Shown here: positions 37,973-46,738 of the stretch, in pieces
Numbering within the stretch: the first letter of the stretch is position 1
Layout of the letters: each line of letters begins with the position of its first letter
Assembly: GCA_022736275.1 (NCBI GenBank)
Contig: DZBJ01000008.1
Coordinates: 36,655-100,654, forward strand
Length of the DNA: 64,000 nt
Direction of reading: 5' to 3'
Source of the DNA: Rikenella microfusus
GTDB taxonomy: Bacteria > Bacteroidota > Bacteroidia > Bacteroidales > VadinHA17
Notes under the pieces: model-generated
Seen by the model: the letters and a program-made list of their open reading frames with translations, nothing else
Databases searched by the model: none
Told to the model about the DNA's origin: nothing
Translations under genes and position numbers: made by a program

Positions 37973-40282
37973 ATGTCAGGTATAATTGAAGGATATAACT
38001 ACGACATCTTTATCAGCTACCGCCAGAAAGACAACAGGCACGATGGCTGGGTGACGGAATTTGTCGAAAACCTGAAAGGAGAACTGGAATCAACATTTAA
38101 GGAGGAGATCAGTGTCTATTTTGACATTAATCCCCATGACGGACTTCTGGAGACCCATGATGTTGATGCATCATTGAAGGAGAAGCTGAAATGCCTGATC
38201 TTTATTCCGATTGTCTCCCGAACCTACTGTGACCCCAAATCATTTGCCTGGGAGCATGAGTTTAAAGAATTTGTCGAACAGGCTTCGCATGATCAATATG
38301 GATTGAAGGTGAAGCTGCCAAATGGCAATGTGGCAAACAGGGTCCTACCGGTACGCATTTATGACCTGGACAATGCAGATATCAATGAATGTGAATCAGT
38401 TCTGGGCGGAGTGCTGCGGGGTATTGAATTCATTTACAGGGAACCGGGAGTCAACAGACCCCTGACACCAAATGATGATGAAAACAGGAACCTGAATAAA
38501 ACAAAGTACAGGAATCAGATCAATAAGGTTGCCAACTCGGTTAACGAGATCATACAGGGAATGAAGATCAACTCTTCAGTCGCTGAACTCCAAAAGTACA
38601 AGTCTGAAAGACCTGGTGAAATACATAAAGAGGGATTGATGGATCATGTGCCCACGAGCCCAAGTAAATCAACGTGGCGAAGAGGGTTAATAATTGGATT
38701 TATAACTTGCCTGCTGGTGACTTCAGGGATCATTGCCTATACCAGGGTAATTAATAAGAACAGGTTAGAGAAACTGGAGTCTTCGGGAGAACACATATCC
38801 GTTGCAATAATGCCTTTCCAGAATATGACAAACGATACAACCTGGAATGTCTGGCAGGATGGAATCAAGGATATACTCATTACTTTCCTTTCAAGCTCTG
38901 AAGAATTAAGGATCAGGGACCCCGAATCAGTCAGGGGAATAATTGAAAATGATGGACTGTCTGATTATGCCTCAATCACACCTGCCGCTGCAAGAGCAGT
39001 TTCGCGGAAACTTGAAGCAGACATTTATGTTTATGGCAACATTAAGACGGCAGGTCAGACATTAAGGCTCTATGTCCAGTTAATCGATTCCAAATCTGCA
39101 GAGGTTTTTAAATCATTTCAGACAGAGGGTGTAAATGATGAACAGAAGATTTTCTCCTTGGTGGATTCGCTGTCCGCCGCCATCAGGGATTTTCTTGTAA
39201 TTCAGAAATTGCAGAGAGGTCATTCCCCTGAAAGCCAAAATGTCGTAAGAACATTTTCACCTGAAGCTTACCGATATTTTGCGCAGGGAGAGAATTTGTT
39301 CAGCGATCGCGATTATGCTTCCGCGTTAAAACTGTTCTCTCAGGCATATGCCATCGATACCAACATGATCATTTCAGTTGTATACATGTCATTGTCTTAT
39401 GGCAACAGGGGTTTGTATGAACAGGCAAAGGAATTGTGCCTGAAGGCATATCAAAAAAAAGAATTTCTGCCCCTGAGAACCAGGCTTTACACTGAGTGGC
39501 TGTATGCAAATTATTTTGAAACTCCACGTGAGGAAATAATCTGCTTAAAAAAACTTATCGAGGTTGACGACCTCTCTGCAAGGGCTCATTTTATTCTGGG
39601 CAATTGCTACCTTAATCTCCAGCAGTATGAAAACGCAATTCCGGAATATGTTAAAGCGCTGGAGATACATAAGAGGTATGGGATGAAGGCGATGTGGGTT
39701 TTTAATTATACTTACCTCGGAGAGGCTTACTACAAAACGGGGAAATACAGGAAGGAAAAGAAATTATATTATAAAGCCGACCTCGAATACCCTGATGATC
39801 CGCCACTTTTGTACAGGGAAGCCGTTCTGGCCCTTTCATCAAGCAAAAGAGACAAAGCCAGCCAGATCATGGAAAAATACACCAAGGTTCAGGAAGAAAG
39901 ATCACTCTCCGAAGCCAGGATACTTACCTTGCTGGCTTATATTTATGAGGAGGCCGGGTTTAAGGACCTGGCGGAGCAGAATTATCGGCGGGCATTGTCA
40001 TTGGAACCGGATAATCCGACAGTATTGAATGGTCTTGCCACCCTGCTGTTTGATATTGACAAAATGAATGAAGAAGCTATAGAACTCATTAACAAAGCGA
40101 TTGCTCTGGCTCCTTACAATTATCTTTGTCTTGACACAAAAGGGTGGGCACTTTTCGGGCAGGGCAGATATAAAGATGCATTGGATATCCTCGAGGAAGC
40201 CTGGAGTCTGAAACCGGTCTATGATCATGATGTTTATCTGCATCTTGAAGCAGTAAGAAGGGCTGTTGCCGGGCTGAAGTAA
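37973..40282 (+). CDS. TIR-domain membrane protein with TolB-like and TPR domains
   Basis: A 769-residue protein. Residues about 8-155 form a TIR domain: it opens YDIFISYRQKD, the box-2-like region includes PIVSRTYCD, and SFAWEHEF (Glu96) aligns with the conserved catalytic glutamate position of NAD-cleaving TIRs. A membrane helix lies at about 238-256. A TolB/FlgO-like domain starts at about 274 (ISVAIMPFQNMTNDTTWN) and TPR helices fill about 430-765. Everything after the membrane helix parallels the AraC-headed protein at 33296-35332. The inferred topology is TIR inside, TPR outside. The function may be envelope-stress signalling or defence, which is inference only. The metallopeptidase gene follows after 30 bases. 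Confidence 0.8.
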   Translation: MSGIIEGYNYDIFISYRQKDNRHDGWVTEFVENLKGELESTFKEEISVYFDINPHDGLLETHDVDASLKEKLKCLIFIPIVSRTYCDPKSFAWEHEFKEFVEQASHDQYGLKVKLPNGNVANRVLPVRIYDLDNADINECESVLGGVLRGIEFIYREPGVNRPLTPNDDENRNLNKTKYRNQINKVANSVNEIIQGMKINSSVAELQKYKSERPGEIHKEGLMDHVPTSPSKSTWRRGLIIGFITCLLVTSGIIAYTRVINKNRLEKLESSGEHISVAIMPFQNMTNDTTWNVWQDGIKDILITFLSSSEELRIRDPESVRGIIENDGLSDYASITPAAARAVSRKLEADIYVYGNIKTAGQTLRLYVQLIDSKSAEVFKSFQTEGVNDEQKIFSLVDSLSAAIRDFLVIQKLQRGHSPESQNVVRTFSPEAYRYFAQGENLFSDRDYASALKLFSQAYAIDTNMIISVVYMSLSYGNRGLYEQAKELCLKAYQKKEFLPLRTRLYTEWLYANYFETPREEIICLKKLIEVDDLSARAHFILGNCYLNLQQYENAIPEYVKALEIHKRYGMKAMWVFNYTYLGEAYYKTGKYRKEKKLYYKADLEYPDDPPLLYREAVLALSSSKRDKASQIMEKYTKVQEERSLSEARILTLLAYIYEEAGFKDLAEQNYRRALSLEPDNPTVLNGLATLLFDIDKMNEEAIELINKAIALAPYNYLCLDTKGWALFGQGRYKDALDILEEAWSLKPVYDHDVYLHLEAVRRAVAGLK

Positions 40283-40312
40283 CCAGACACCACACCAGAA
40301 ACAACAATTATC

Positions 40313-41434
40313 ATGCTCCCCATTTCAACAAGTCCCCGCCGTGCCGTATCTGGCACCATCTCTATGCTCGTTCTTAGCAGTCTTGCATTTGTCGCTGATG
40401 CACAACAGGTTGCCATTAAGCCTGTGACTGACATCAGGGAGGTGATGAGAGAACATGCCCTTATTGCAGAAATGCAGCTATGGCCGGGTTTCAATGTCAG
40501 AGAAATTCCTGTTGCTGTTTTCGACAGTGTTAATACATGGCTCTACTTTTCAGACCAGCCACCTGAAGGTTTCAGACCGTCAGATGATGATACCGGAGTC
40601 TTTGTTTTTGAAGGCCAGTATCCATTGATCAGGGGCAATTCGGTAGTTCGTTTCGGAGAGGAGTGGACTGCCACCAGTGTTTTGAGCAACATTTCACGCA
40701 GAACCCGGGAGAGGTACCCGCCAAAGGACCTTGCCGGGATAATTGTCCATGAACAATTCCATGTTTTTCAAAGAACAAAACATCCTGATTGGCGGCAGAA
40801 CGACGGCGTGCTTCTCTTTTATCCGGAGGAAACAAAAGAAGCGCTGTTCTTCAGAAGAGTTGAAAAGGAGGCATTTAAAATGGCTGTCCTCGCCACAGAT
40901 GGGATGGAGATCACCGGATGGGCAATGACGGCACTGGACTACAGAAAGGAGAGACTGGATATGATTCCGGCACAGTTCGGGAACTACGAAAAGGAAATGC
41001 AGCACACCGAGGGTCTGTCAGATTACATAGAACGAATCGCACGCGGAGTTGATCCGCTGAATGCCTCCAATATGACAAATGGCATTGCCCCTGCCGGCGT
41101 CAGGGATCTCGGTTACTGGGAAGGAAGATGGATAGCCATGATACTTGACAGGTTGAGTCCTGACTGGAAAAAGTTGCTTGACAGCAGTGATACTCTTTAT
41201 CTGGAGCAGATTCTTGAAGCTTCCCTGATAGATTTGCCCTTCAGAAAGCAAGCTTTTAGCGAAAGTGAGATCAGTTTGCTCAGGCTGGATTCGGATAAAA
41301 TTTTCGATGAATGGCAGATTAAGAAAGCAGAAGAGATTGAGAGCTACAAAAACCTGACAGGATTCAGTATTGAGATCAGCTCCACCTCAAACCCTCTTAA
41401 CATCAGAATCTTCGAGCCTCTCGACCTACTATGA
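40313..41434 (+). CDS. Secreted putative zinc metallopeptidase (HExxH), 3' end altered
   Basis: A 373-residue protein with an N-terminal signal peptide (cleavage near ADAQQ) and a gluzincin-like active site: HEQFH at residues 146-150 and a downstream candidate third ligand, Glu233, in TEGLSDYIER. I cannot name the family. It follows the TIR/TPR gene by 30 bases with no terminator, so the two may be one transcript. The last few codons run into an IS transposase remnant that begins around 41421, so the native C-terminus may have been replaced. Envelope or extracellular location is predicted. Confidence 0.65.
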   Translation: MLPISTSPRRAVSGTISMLVLSSLAFVADAQQVAIKPVTDIREVMREHALIAEMQLWPGFNVREIPVAVFDSVNTWLYFSDQPPEGFRPSDDDTGVFVFEGQYPLIRGNSVVRFGEEWTATSVLSNISRRTRERYPPKDLAGIIVHEQFHVFQRTKHPDWRQNDGVLLFYPEETKEALFFRRVEKEAFKMAVLATDGMEITGWAMTALDYRKERLDMIPAQFGNYEKEMQHTEGLSDYIERIARGVDPLNASNMTNGIAPAGVRDLGYWEGRWIAMILDRLSPDWKKLLDSSDTLYLEQILEASLIDLPFRKQAFSESEISLLRLDSDKIFDEWQIKKAEEIESYKNLTGFSIEISSTSNPLNIRIFEPLDLL

Positions 41435-41777
41435 TATTACTGTATGCGATGATGGAAATGGTCTGGCGACAAGTATAAGTTGTCGTCACAAAAAGGGTGA
41501 AGATCCTGGCAAACAAGCCGGGATATATTTTCTCAGGACTTCATTAATGAAGCTTGATGAATGTACATTTTGGGCTATATATAACATTATCAGAGAGATA
41601 GAGTACACCTTAAGAATAATTAAAACCGACCTGGACCTTCGTCCCATCTATCATAAAACCGATGATGCCTCGATGGCACATCTGAACCTTGGTTTATTGG
41701 CCTACGGGTTAGTTGCAACCATAACCCACATTGCAGGGGTAAGTTTTCTCTTGTTGATATTTAAACTACACTTGTAA
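41421..41777 (+). mobile_element. IS4/IS1634-like transposase remnant (C-terminal part)
   Basis: The frame encodes the C-terminal piece of a DDE transposase of the IS4/IS1634 kind. The block KAGIYFLRTSL-like (here KQAGIYFLRTSL), then IYNIIREIEYTLRIIKTDLDLRPIYHK and AHLNLGLLAYGLV match the conserved end of such transposases, including the Glu of the DDE set in the IREIE motif. The first two thirds are missing and the end past about 41720 looks out of frame. No terminal inverted repeats were found. It overlaps the last codons of the metallopeptidase gene. Confidence 0.75.
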
Positions 41778-41848
41778 TTAAAGGCAAAACCGGAAAAACC
41801 CTTCTGAAAGCTCAATAATCTGAAGTAATCAGGTATTTCATCATCGGA

Positions 41849-43180
41849 TCAGAAATCAAAGCTTGCCATCAGCGAGACCCTCGTTGACCTGCCTTTCTGA
41901 TAATCGATGTTAGTCCTTGAGCCGGCAGTCACTTCAAAACCAAGCATTATTGTTTCAATCGGATTAAAAAAGGTGTTTGCCGCCAGGTAAAAACTCGATT
42001 TGAAAGTATCAGACGGCTCAAAATCCTTTGCAATCAGTTGTGACGTTCCGCTGGTAAGGGAAAACCTCCAAAAAGGATTATGCACATAACTGTAAGTTAC
42101 GAAGCCCCCCCTGATGAATTTAAGTGTCATTTCCTGAGCAACAGGATCATAAATGGCATCCAGCTGCCGGCCTGTAAATCCTACATAATAGTTTGCAATG
42201 CCGCTTCCGAATGAATACTGCCCGAACAGGATGTTCTTCTTGTTTATATTCACATTAAGGCTCATTAAGATACCCCATCCGTACAAAGTACTCATCTCCG
42301 TCTGATCGAGATATTGAATTCTTCTGAATATTCCGGCGACCTGAATATGGCCCGGTTTATTGAAATATTTATACCTTGCGGCAATGTCGAAATTCCCTTG
42401 CTTGCTTTTGTCCGCGGTGAGAGAATCGGCAGGATTGTAATAATCAGTAACAGGCGATTCAAGCGAAATCCCGGCAATGCTTTTCTGACCGTATTTTCTT
42501 TCATACCTAATAATTCCAAGCCGCTTTGAAAGAGCGCTGTTGGGCCCTTCAAAATCTACAGTTACGGGGAGGGAGGCATTATCCATAAAAGTGCTCCAGC
42601 TGTATCCCAGCTTGAAGAAATTCCATTCGGCATAAGCGTGCCTTAAACGCAGGAGCGATTGATTGGCGCTTGCAAAATCAACCTCAATGTATGTCTTAAT
42701 ATTACCCACCTTTGTACTTGCGCTTCCTTCAACCCCCAGCCGCGTCTGCCTGGCTCCGGTATAAACACTTGCCAGGCCTCCGACTTTGTCCTCTCCCACT
42801 GGAATATCATAAGGCATAAATCCTTCAGTATTCGTCAATCCTGTAAAATCATAATAGGCATTTGCCCGTACACTTCCCATAAACCTCAGACGGTACTTTG
42901 ATCCGGCAAGATCAAGGGGGTTGATATCCTTTGCAACCTTGCTGGTGTCCGTCTTGACAGGTTGCAATGCTATAGTGTCAATACGTGTCGAAAACAGGAA
43001 AACAGTATCTCTTTTAACCTTTACATCTTCCCTTTTTATTGTAAGTTTCAGTGTATCCCTGACCTGGGCAAATCCTTCGCTGCAGGTCATGATAAATAGT
43101 ATCAGCAACGACAGCCTCAAAAAATTTAAGGTCATTATACGGGGACGCAGAAACGAATGTGATGAAAGAAAATGTTTCAT
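41849..43180 (-). CDS. DcaP-family outer membrane porin
   Basis: An outer-membrane beta-barrel of the DcaP trimeric porin type, which usually takes up dicarboxylates or other small acids. A signal peptide ends near EGFAQ. A short linker with repeated VxxDT segments follows, then the barrel with family blocks YIEVDFASANQSLLRLRHAY, GYSWSTFMD and DFEGPNSAL, and a C-terminal aromatic strand ending in Phe (SLMASFDF), the barrel-insertion signal. The start was chosen at 43180 because that ATG overlaps the upstream stop (ATGA). It is co-transcribed with the SH3-like gene. Confidence 0.85.
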   Translation of the reverse strand: MKHFLSSHSFLRPRIMTLNFLRLSLLILFIMTCSEGFAQVRDTLKLTIKREDVKVKRDTVFLFSTRIDTIALQPVKTDTSKVAKDINPLDLAGSKYRLRFMGSVRANAYYDFTGLTNTEGFMPYDIPVGEDKVGGLASVYTGARQTRLGVEGSASTKVGNIKTYIEVDFASANQSLLRLRHAYAEWNFFKLGYSWSTFMDNASLPVTVDFEGPNSALSKRLGIIRYERKYGQKSIAGISLESPVTDYYNPADSLTADKSKQGNFDIAARYKYFNKPGHIQVAGIFRRIQYLDQTEMSTLYGWGILMSLNVNINKKNILFGQYSFGSGIANYYVGFTGRQLDAIYDPVAQEMTLKFIRGGFVTYSYVHNPFWRFSLTSGTSQLIAKDFEPSDTFKSSFYLAANTFFNPIETIMLGFEVTAGSRTNIDYQKGRSTRVSLMASFDF

Positions 43181-43719
43181 AAGGTAAAATTCCATTTATA
43201 AACAAATCCCCTTTTCAGTATCTCCCTTCCGAAGACAGGGTACATCCCCGGAGCCGAAGAAAAGAAGGTGATTTCTTCATCTGTCAGCAGCAGATATTTC
43301 TTTTCATGAGGATCGAGGTGATAGATGCTTCTGTTGATCCACACGAACAATGCATGATCAGTCTGGTTAATAAGCTCAATATCAATATTATCTATGCTGG
43401 CAGAGTCCGATCTTTCAAAGTAGTGCTGTTCCTGAAAATTAAGAGTATCGGTAATTTCAATTAAAGATTCGTAAACGTATCCGCATGAGTTGGATTCAAT
43501 GTCAAAGACCTCAACGAATCCGTTTTTCTGTTCCCGTGGAAGTATAACAAGAAGATTTGACCTGCTGATCGTAAACAAGACTTTGGAATCCAGTCCGGGT
43601 CCTTCCCTGAAATTAATTTCTGATTGTGTGCTGCCCAACTTTAACTGGCTGAAAAGAGGTATGTTTCCCGCAGTAAGCAGCGTTAAAAAAATTATTATAA
43701 TGGGTTTTATGATTTGCAT
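43177..43719 (-). CDS. Secreted SH3-like domain protein
   Basis: A 180-residue protein. The ATG at 43719 follows a purine-rich site (GAAGAAGA) and opens into a signal peptide ending near LFSQ. An SH3b-type module follows, with INFREGPGLDSKVLFTI, the usual xRxGPGxxxxV pattern of bacterial SH3 domains that bind cell-wall peptides. The C-terminal half is an unrecognised all-beta region. It overlaps the porin start by four bases. A role in anchoring or organising the porin at the cell wall is plausible but unproven. Confidence 0.7.
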   Translation of the reverse strand: MQIIKPIIIIFLTLLTAGNIPLFSQLKLGSTQSEINFREGPGLDSKVLFTISRSNLLVILPREQKNGFVEVFDIESNSCGYVYESLIEITDTLNFQEQHYFERSDSASIDNIDIELINQTDHALFVWINRSIYHLDPHEKKYLLLTDEEITFFSSAPGMYPVFGREILKRGFVYKWNFTL

Positions 43720-44023
43720 AAGTGTCTTCTTCAATAATTGTTGTGGTAAAAATGAATAATTCAATTTCGTTTTTTACTGCAATTATTTGATAAAGATATT
43801 CCTATTTTTCATCATAAATTTACTCTGTTAACCGATTAAGAATTTGAAATTCTTAATTTCCGCTCATAAGTATTTGACTGTCAATTGTCTTATTTTATTT
43901 TTAAAACTTACCCCCTTCATATTAAAGGACAATTTTTAGCCAGGAGGAATTAATGTAAGTTGTGCAACTATTTTTCTGTAAAATTATGAAGCCACGGTTA
44001 TTTTTTTCTGTGTCATAGTGTTT
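43720..44023. other. AT-rich intergenic region
   Basis: About 300 bases upstream of the SH3/porin pair and downstream of the TPR-like gene. It holds a perfect ten-base inverted repeat with a three-base loop (43835-43857, TTAAGAATT-type arms), which could be an operator. There is also a strong Shine-Dalgarno-like AGGAGG followed by an ATG that is immediately closed by TAA (43953-43958). No gene or RNA was recognised. Confidence 0.5.
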
Positions 44024-44059
44024 GCTTCAACAGCAGGAGCGCGCTCCTGCTGTTGAAGC
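44024..44059. repeat. Perfect 36-bp palindrome overlapping a gene end
   Basis: The segment is identical to its own reverse complement over 36 bases (centre between 44041 and 44042, GAGC-GCTC). It covers the stop codon and last codons of the TPR-like gene. There is no T run on that gene's exit side, so it is not a classical terminator for it, though a T5 stretch lies shortly beyond on the plus strand. Confidence 0.85.
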
Positions 44060-45574
44060 TGTTTTTGCACTTAAAACGTCACTTAGAGGAATCCGCCTTA
44101 TCCTGCTTTCAATCCAGGCCGTAAAGTCAAATATTCTTAAAACCTGCCGTTCAAAAACATTCTGTCCAAGCAATTGGAGTTCTCCTGAAACTTCATCCCA
44201 TAGTATGTTTCTTTCCCGGTTCCTTACCGGTAAATTTTGCTTATTCAGGAAACTTAGCATTACCTTCTCAATCTGATAACCTTTGTCAAATCCCTTCATT
44301 TCTCTTTTAATAGATCTTGTTTCATAGCTTATGAGTTTCAGATCGCCTATTTCCATAAGTATCATAAGATTAACCAGCCTGATAGTACGGTATAACGGCA
44401 GATTAAAATACTCCTTTACCTTAAAAAATATCAGGTTGAGGTATTTATGTGCTCTCTTGAAGTCCTTATTTCCGAAAAAAATCAATGAAGCATAAAGACA
44501 AAGTTCTGCTTGCCGTGTCAGACTAAGTAGATGAAGCTTATTATACAATGTTTCCGTGAATTCTTCCATATGTACTGCCGACCCCGAAAAATCTCCCCTG
44601 TCAAATTTCGGGAACAGTTCGTACAGGAAGATAAGGCAATTAACATTTGCATTAAAACTTACTGATGGACTTTCCAGCTGTCTCAACTGTTCGATGAAAT
44701 ACACCATACCTTCATAATTCTTGATACACCGGAGACTGTCAAGCACTCCTTCCAGGGTTAGCAGATAATATATCGGCGGATTGTCCCATAAATGCATGTT
44801 TTTTTCAAATAAAGTGTTCAATTCAATATATGATCTGAGTGCAGACTTGTAGTCACCAACACTTATCAGATAATTTGCCTGAAAGAGCTGATGCAATTTC
44901 TTAATCTCGAAATTCTCAAGATTAGAAGAAGCCATCATGCTCATTTCACTAACTACCAGATCATTAAGCTGATGTATTTGTTGTTGGGACCTTGCGTTAC
45001 CAAAATATGCCACCCTGTATTTCAATAACTCGTAAAGTGATGATTGTTCATTGATCTTTCTTATTACACTGATTATTTCATTTATCCTGTGGTGCTTGTA
45101 AAGTATCGTCTTTTCATCAACCATAGGGAAATTAAGAGCTAACAGATATTCAAGTTCAAGCCGTGATGCCAGCAAAAGGGCATAATAGTTTTCAAGTTTC
45201 TTCGAATCCTCAATCACCTTTTTCAGTAGATCAAAACTATCTTCAACTAACGATTTTTCAAAGAGTATCTTAGCCTTCATTATCAGGTTAAAGAGAGTAT
45301 AATAGCTATCCTGTTCTCTTCGTAACTCAAGTAATGTATCAAGTAATATTTTAGAGAGATAATTTACCGCGGTATTGAAGGATTTTACTCCGCTTTCAGA
45401 GAGGAACTGCTTCCGAATCGAATCAGTACCAGAGCTTCTGTTTTTTGAAATGATATCAAAAAGCATAAGATAACCTGGAACCGTCTTATGCCTTAGTGAT
45501 GCAATACGAAAAGCTTTCAACTCCGTCCGGGTCATTGATTTGACTAAAAATATCAGTGCATCGGATTTTAACAT
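44027..45574 (-). CDS. Uncharacterised TPR-like helical protein, candidate regulator of the ribose locus
   Basis: A 515-residue, almost wholly helical cytoplasmic-looking protein without signal peptide or membrane helix. The N-terminus (FLVKSMTRTELKAFRI, VPGYLMLFDII, then a paired-helix region ending KILLDTLLELRR) resembles the start of a Bacteroidota family of unknown function with TPR-like repeats. I cannot assign a biochemical role. It is transcribed divergently from the ribokinase-SusCD operon across 231 bases, the usual place for a locus regulator. The last codons (TAGARSCC) lie inside a perfect 36-bp palindrome, so the native C-terminus may have been modified. Confidence 0.65.
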   Translation of the reverse strand: MLKSDALIFLVKSMTRTELKAFRIASLRHKTVPGYLMLFDIISKNRSSGTDSIRKQFLSESGVKSFNTAVNYLSKILLDTLLELRREQDSYYTLFNLIMKAKILFEKSLVEDSFDLLKKVIEDSKKLENYYALLLASRLELEYLLALNFPMVDEKTILYKHHRINEIISVIRKINEQSSLYELLKYRVAYFGNARSQQQIHQLNDLVVSEMSMMASSNLENFEIKKLHQLFQANYLISVGDYKSALRSYIELNTLFEKNMHLWDNPPIYYLLTLEGVLDSLRCIKNYEGMVYFIEQLRQLESPSVSFNANVNCLIFLYELFPKFDRGDFSGSAVHMEEFTETLYNKLHLLSLTRQAELCLYASLIFFGNKDFKRAHKYLNLIFFKVKEYFNLPLYRTIRLVNLMILMEIGDLKLISYETRSIKREMKGFDKGYQIEKVMLSFLNKQNLPVRNRERNILWDEVSGELQLLGQNVFERQVLRIFDFTAWIESRIRRIPLSDVLSAKTASTAGARSCC

Positions 45575-45771
45575 GGCAATAATTTAAGGTTAATATTCAG
45601 AAAATTTAACAATAAATGTTATAATTATCATATTTTACGATAATAAGTCCAATATTCATATCTTTATATTACTGAATATTAATTTTTTATCTATTTATCT
45701 TGCTATCTGAAAAGTATTTTACAATTATCAAATATCATGCTTTTTTGAAATACTTTGGTTGTATTATAACG

Positions 45772-45779
45772 TATATTTG
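45772..45779 (+). promoter_or_regulatory. Candidate -7 element of the ribose-utilization operon
   Basis: TATATTTG matches TAnnTTTG and ends 26 bases before the ribokinase ATG. TTTG boxes lie 14 and 24 bases upstream, neither ideally spaced. Confidence 0.45.
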
Positions 45780-45805
45780 GATTAAGAACTAATAAATATA
45801 AACAG

Positions 45806-46726
45806 ATGTCTGATAAAAAAATTATTGTAATTGGTAGTTCCAATACGGACATGGTAATTAAAGCTGACAGACTTCCACTGCCCGGCGAAACTGTTATTGG
45901 AGGTACTTTTCTCATGAACCCCGGAGGGAAAGGGGCTAATCAGGCAGTGGCTGCTGCCAGACTTGGCGGCAAGGTAACTTTAATATCGAAAACAGGTAAT
46001 GATGTCTTCGGCAAACAGTCTGTTGAGCTGTTTAATTCTGAAAATATCAACACCGATTATATTCTATCGGATACTAAGAATCCTTCGGGAATAGCCCTGA
46101 TCACCGTCGACTCTCATGGGGAGAATTGTATTGTTGTTGCCTCCGGTGCCAATGCATCACTCTGCCGGCAGGATATTGACTATGCAAAAGAAGAGATTGA
46201 ATCAGGTAATCTTGTACTTATGCAACTTGAGATTCCTATTGATACGGTTGAATATGCTTCTGAAATGGCTAACAGGAAGGGGATTAAAGTAATTCTCAAC
46301 CCGGCACCTGCCAGGGCCTTGTCAGATAAACTGCTGAAGAGTCTTTACATAATAACCCCGAATAAAGGAGAAGCAGAGATACTTTCGGGTATTAAAGTCC
46401 ATGACTGGGAAAGTGCTAAAAAAGCAGCAGAGGTAATACATGCTAAAGGAGTCAATATAGTTGTGATTACTCTCGGTTCAGTGGGAGCCCTGATACTTGA
46501 AAATGGTCAATATCATAAAATCGAAGCATTGAAAGTCAATGCCATTGATACAACGGCTGCAGGAGATACATTTAGCGGAGCACTTTGTGTTGGAATATCA
46601 GAAGGGCTTTCTGTTGTTGAAGCAGTAAAACTGGCCACGAGAGCATCAGCATTTACTGTTGCAAGAATGGGTGCTCAGTCATCAATACCCCATCGCTCTG
46701 AATTAGCAATTATGGTTACACTATAA
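45806..46726 (+). CDS. rbsK: Ribokinase
   Basis: This PfkB-family kinase phosphorylates D-ribose at O5 so that it can enter the pentose phosphate pathway. The 306-residue product has the N-terminal substrate block SSNTDMVIKADRLPLPGET, the signature GGKGANQAVAAARLGG at about 40-55, and the C-terminal PfkB motif DTTAAGDTFSGAL with catalytic Asp254. The residue pattern is that of ribokinase rather than adenosine or fructose kinases. It is the first gene of the plus-strand operon and lies 12 bases before susC, which ties the locus to ribose. Confidence 0.92.
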   Translation: MSDKKIIVIGSSNTDMVIKADRLPLPGETVIGGTFLMNPGGKGANQAVAAARLGGKVTLISKTGNDVFGKQSVELFNSENINTDYILSDTKNPSGIALITVDSHGENCIVVASGANASLCRQDIDYAKEEIESGNLVLMQLEIPIDTVEYASEMANRKGIKVILNPAPARALSDKLLKSLYIITPNKGEAEILSGIKVHDWESAKKAAEVIHAKGVNIVVITLGSVGALILENGQYHKIEALKVNAIDTTAAGDTFSGALCVGISEGLSVVEAVKLATRASAFTVARMGAQSSIPHRSELAIMVTL

Positions 46727-46738
46727 TTTGATGAAGTT

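Noticed and set aside
43941..43958. Strong Shine-Dalgarno-like AGGAGG followed by an ATG on the plus strand
   Set aside because: The ATG is followed at once by TAA, so it encodes nothing longer than one residue, and no leader-peptide structure or downstream plus-strand gene is nearby.
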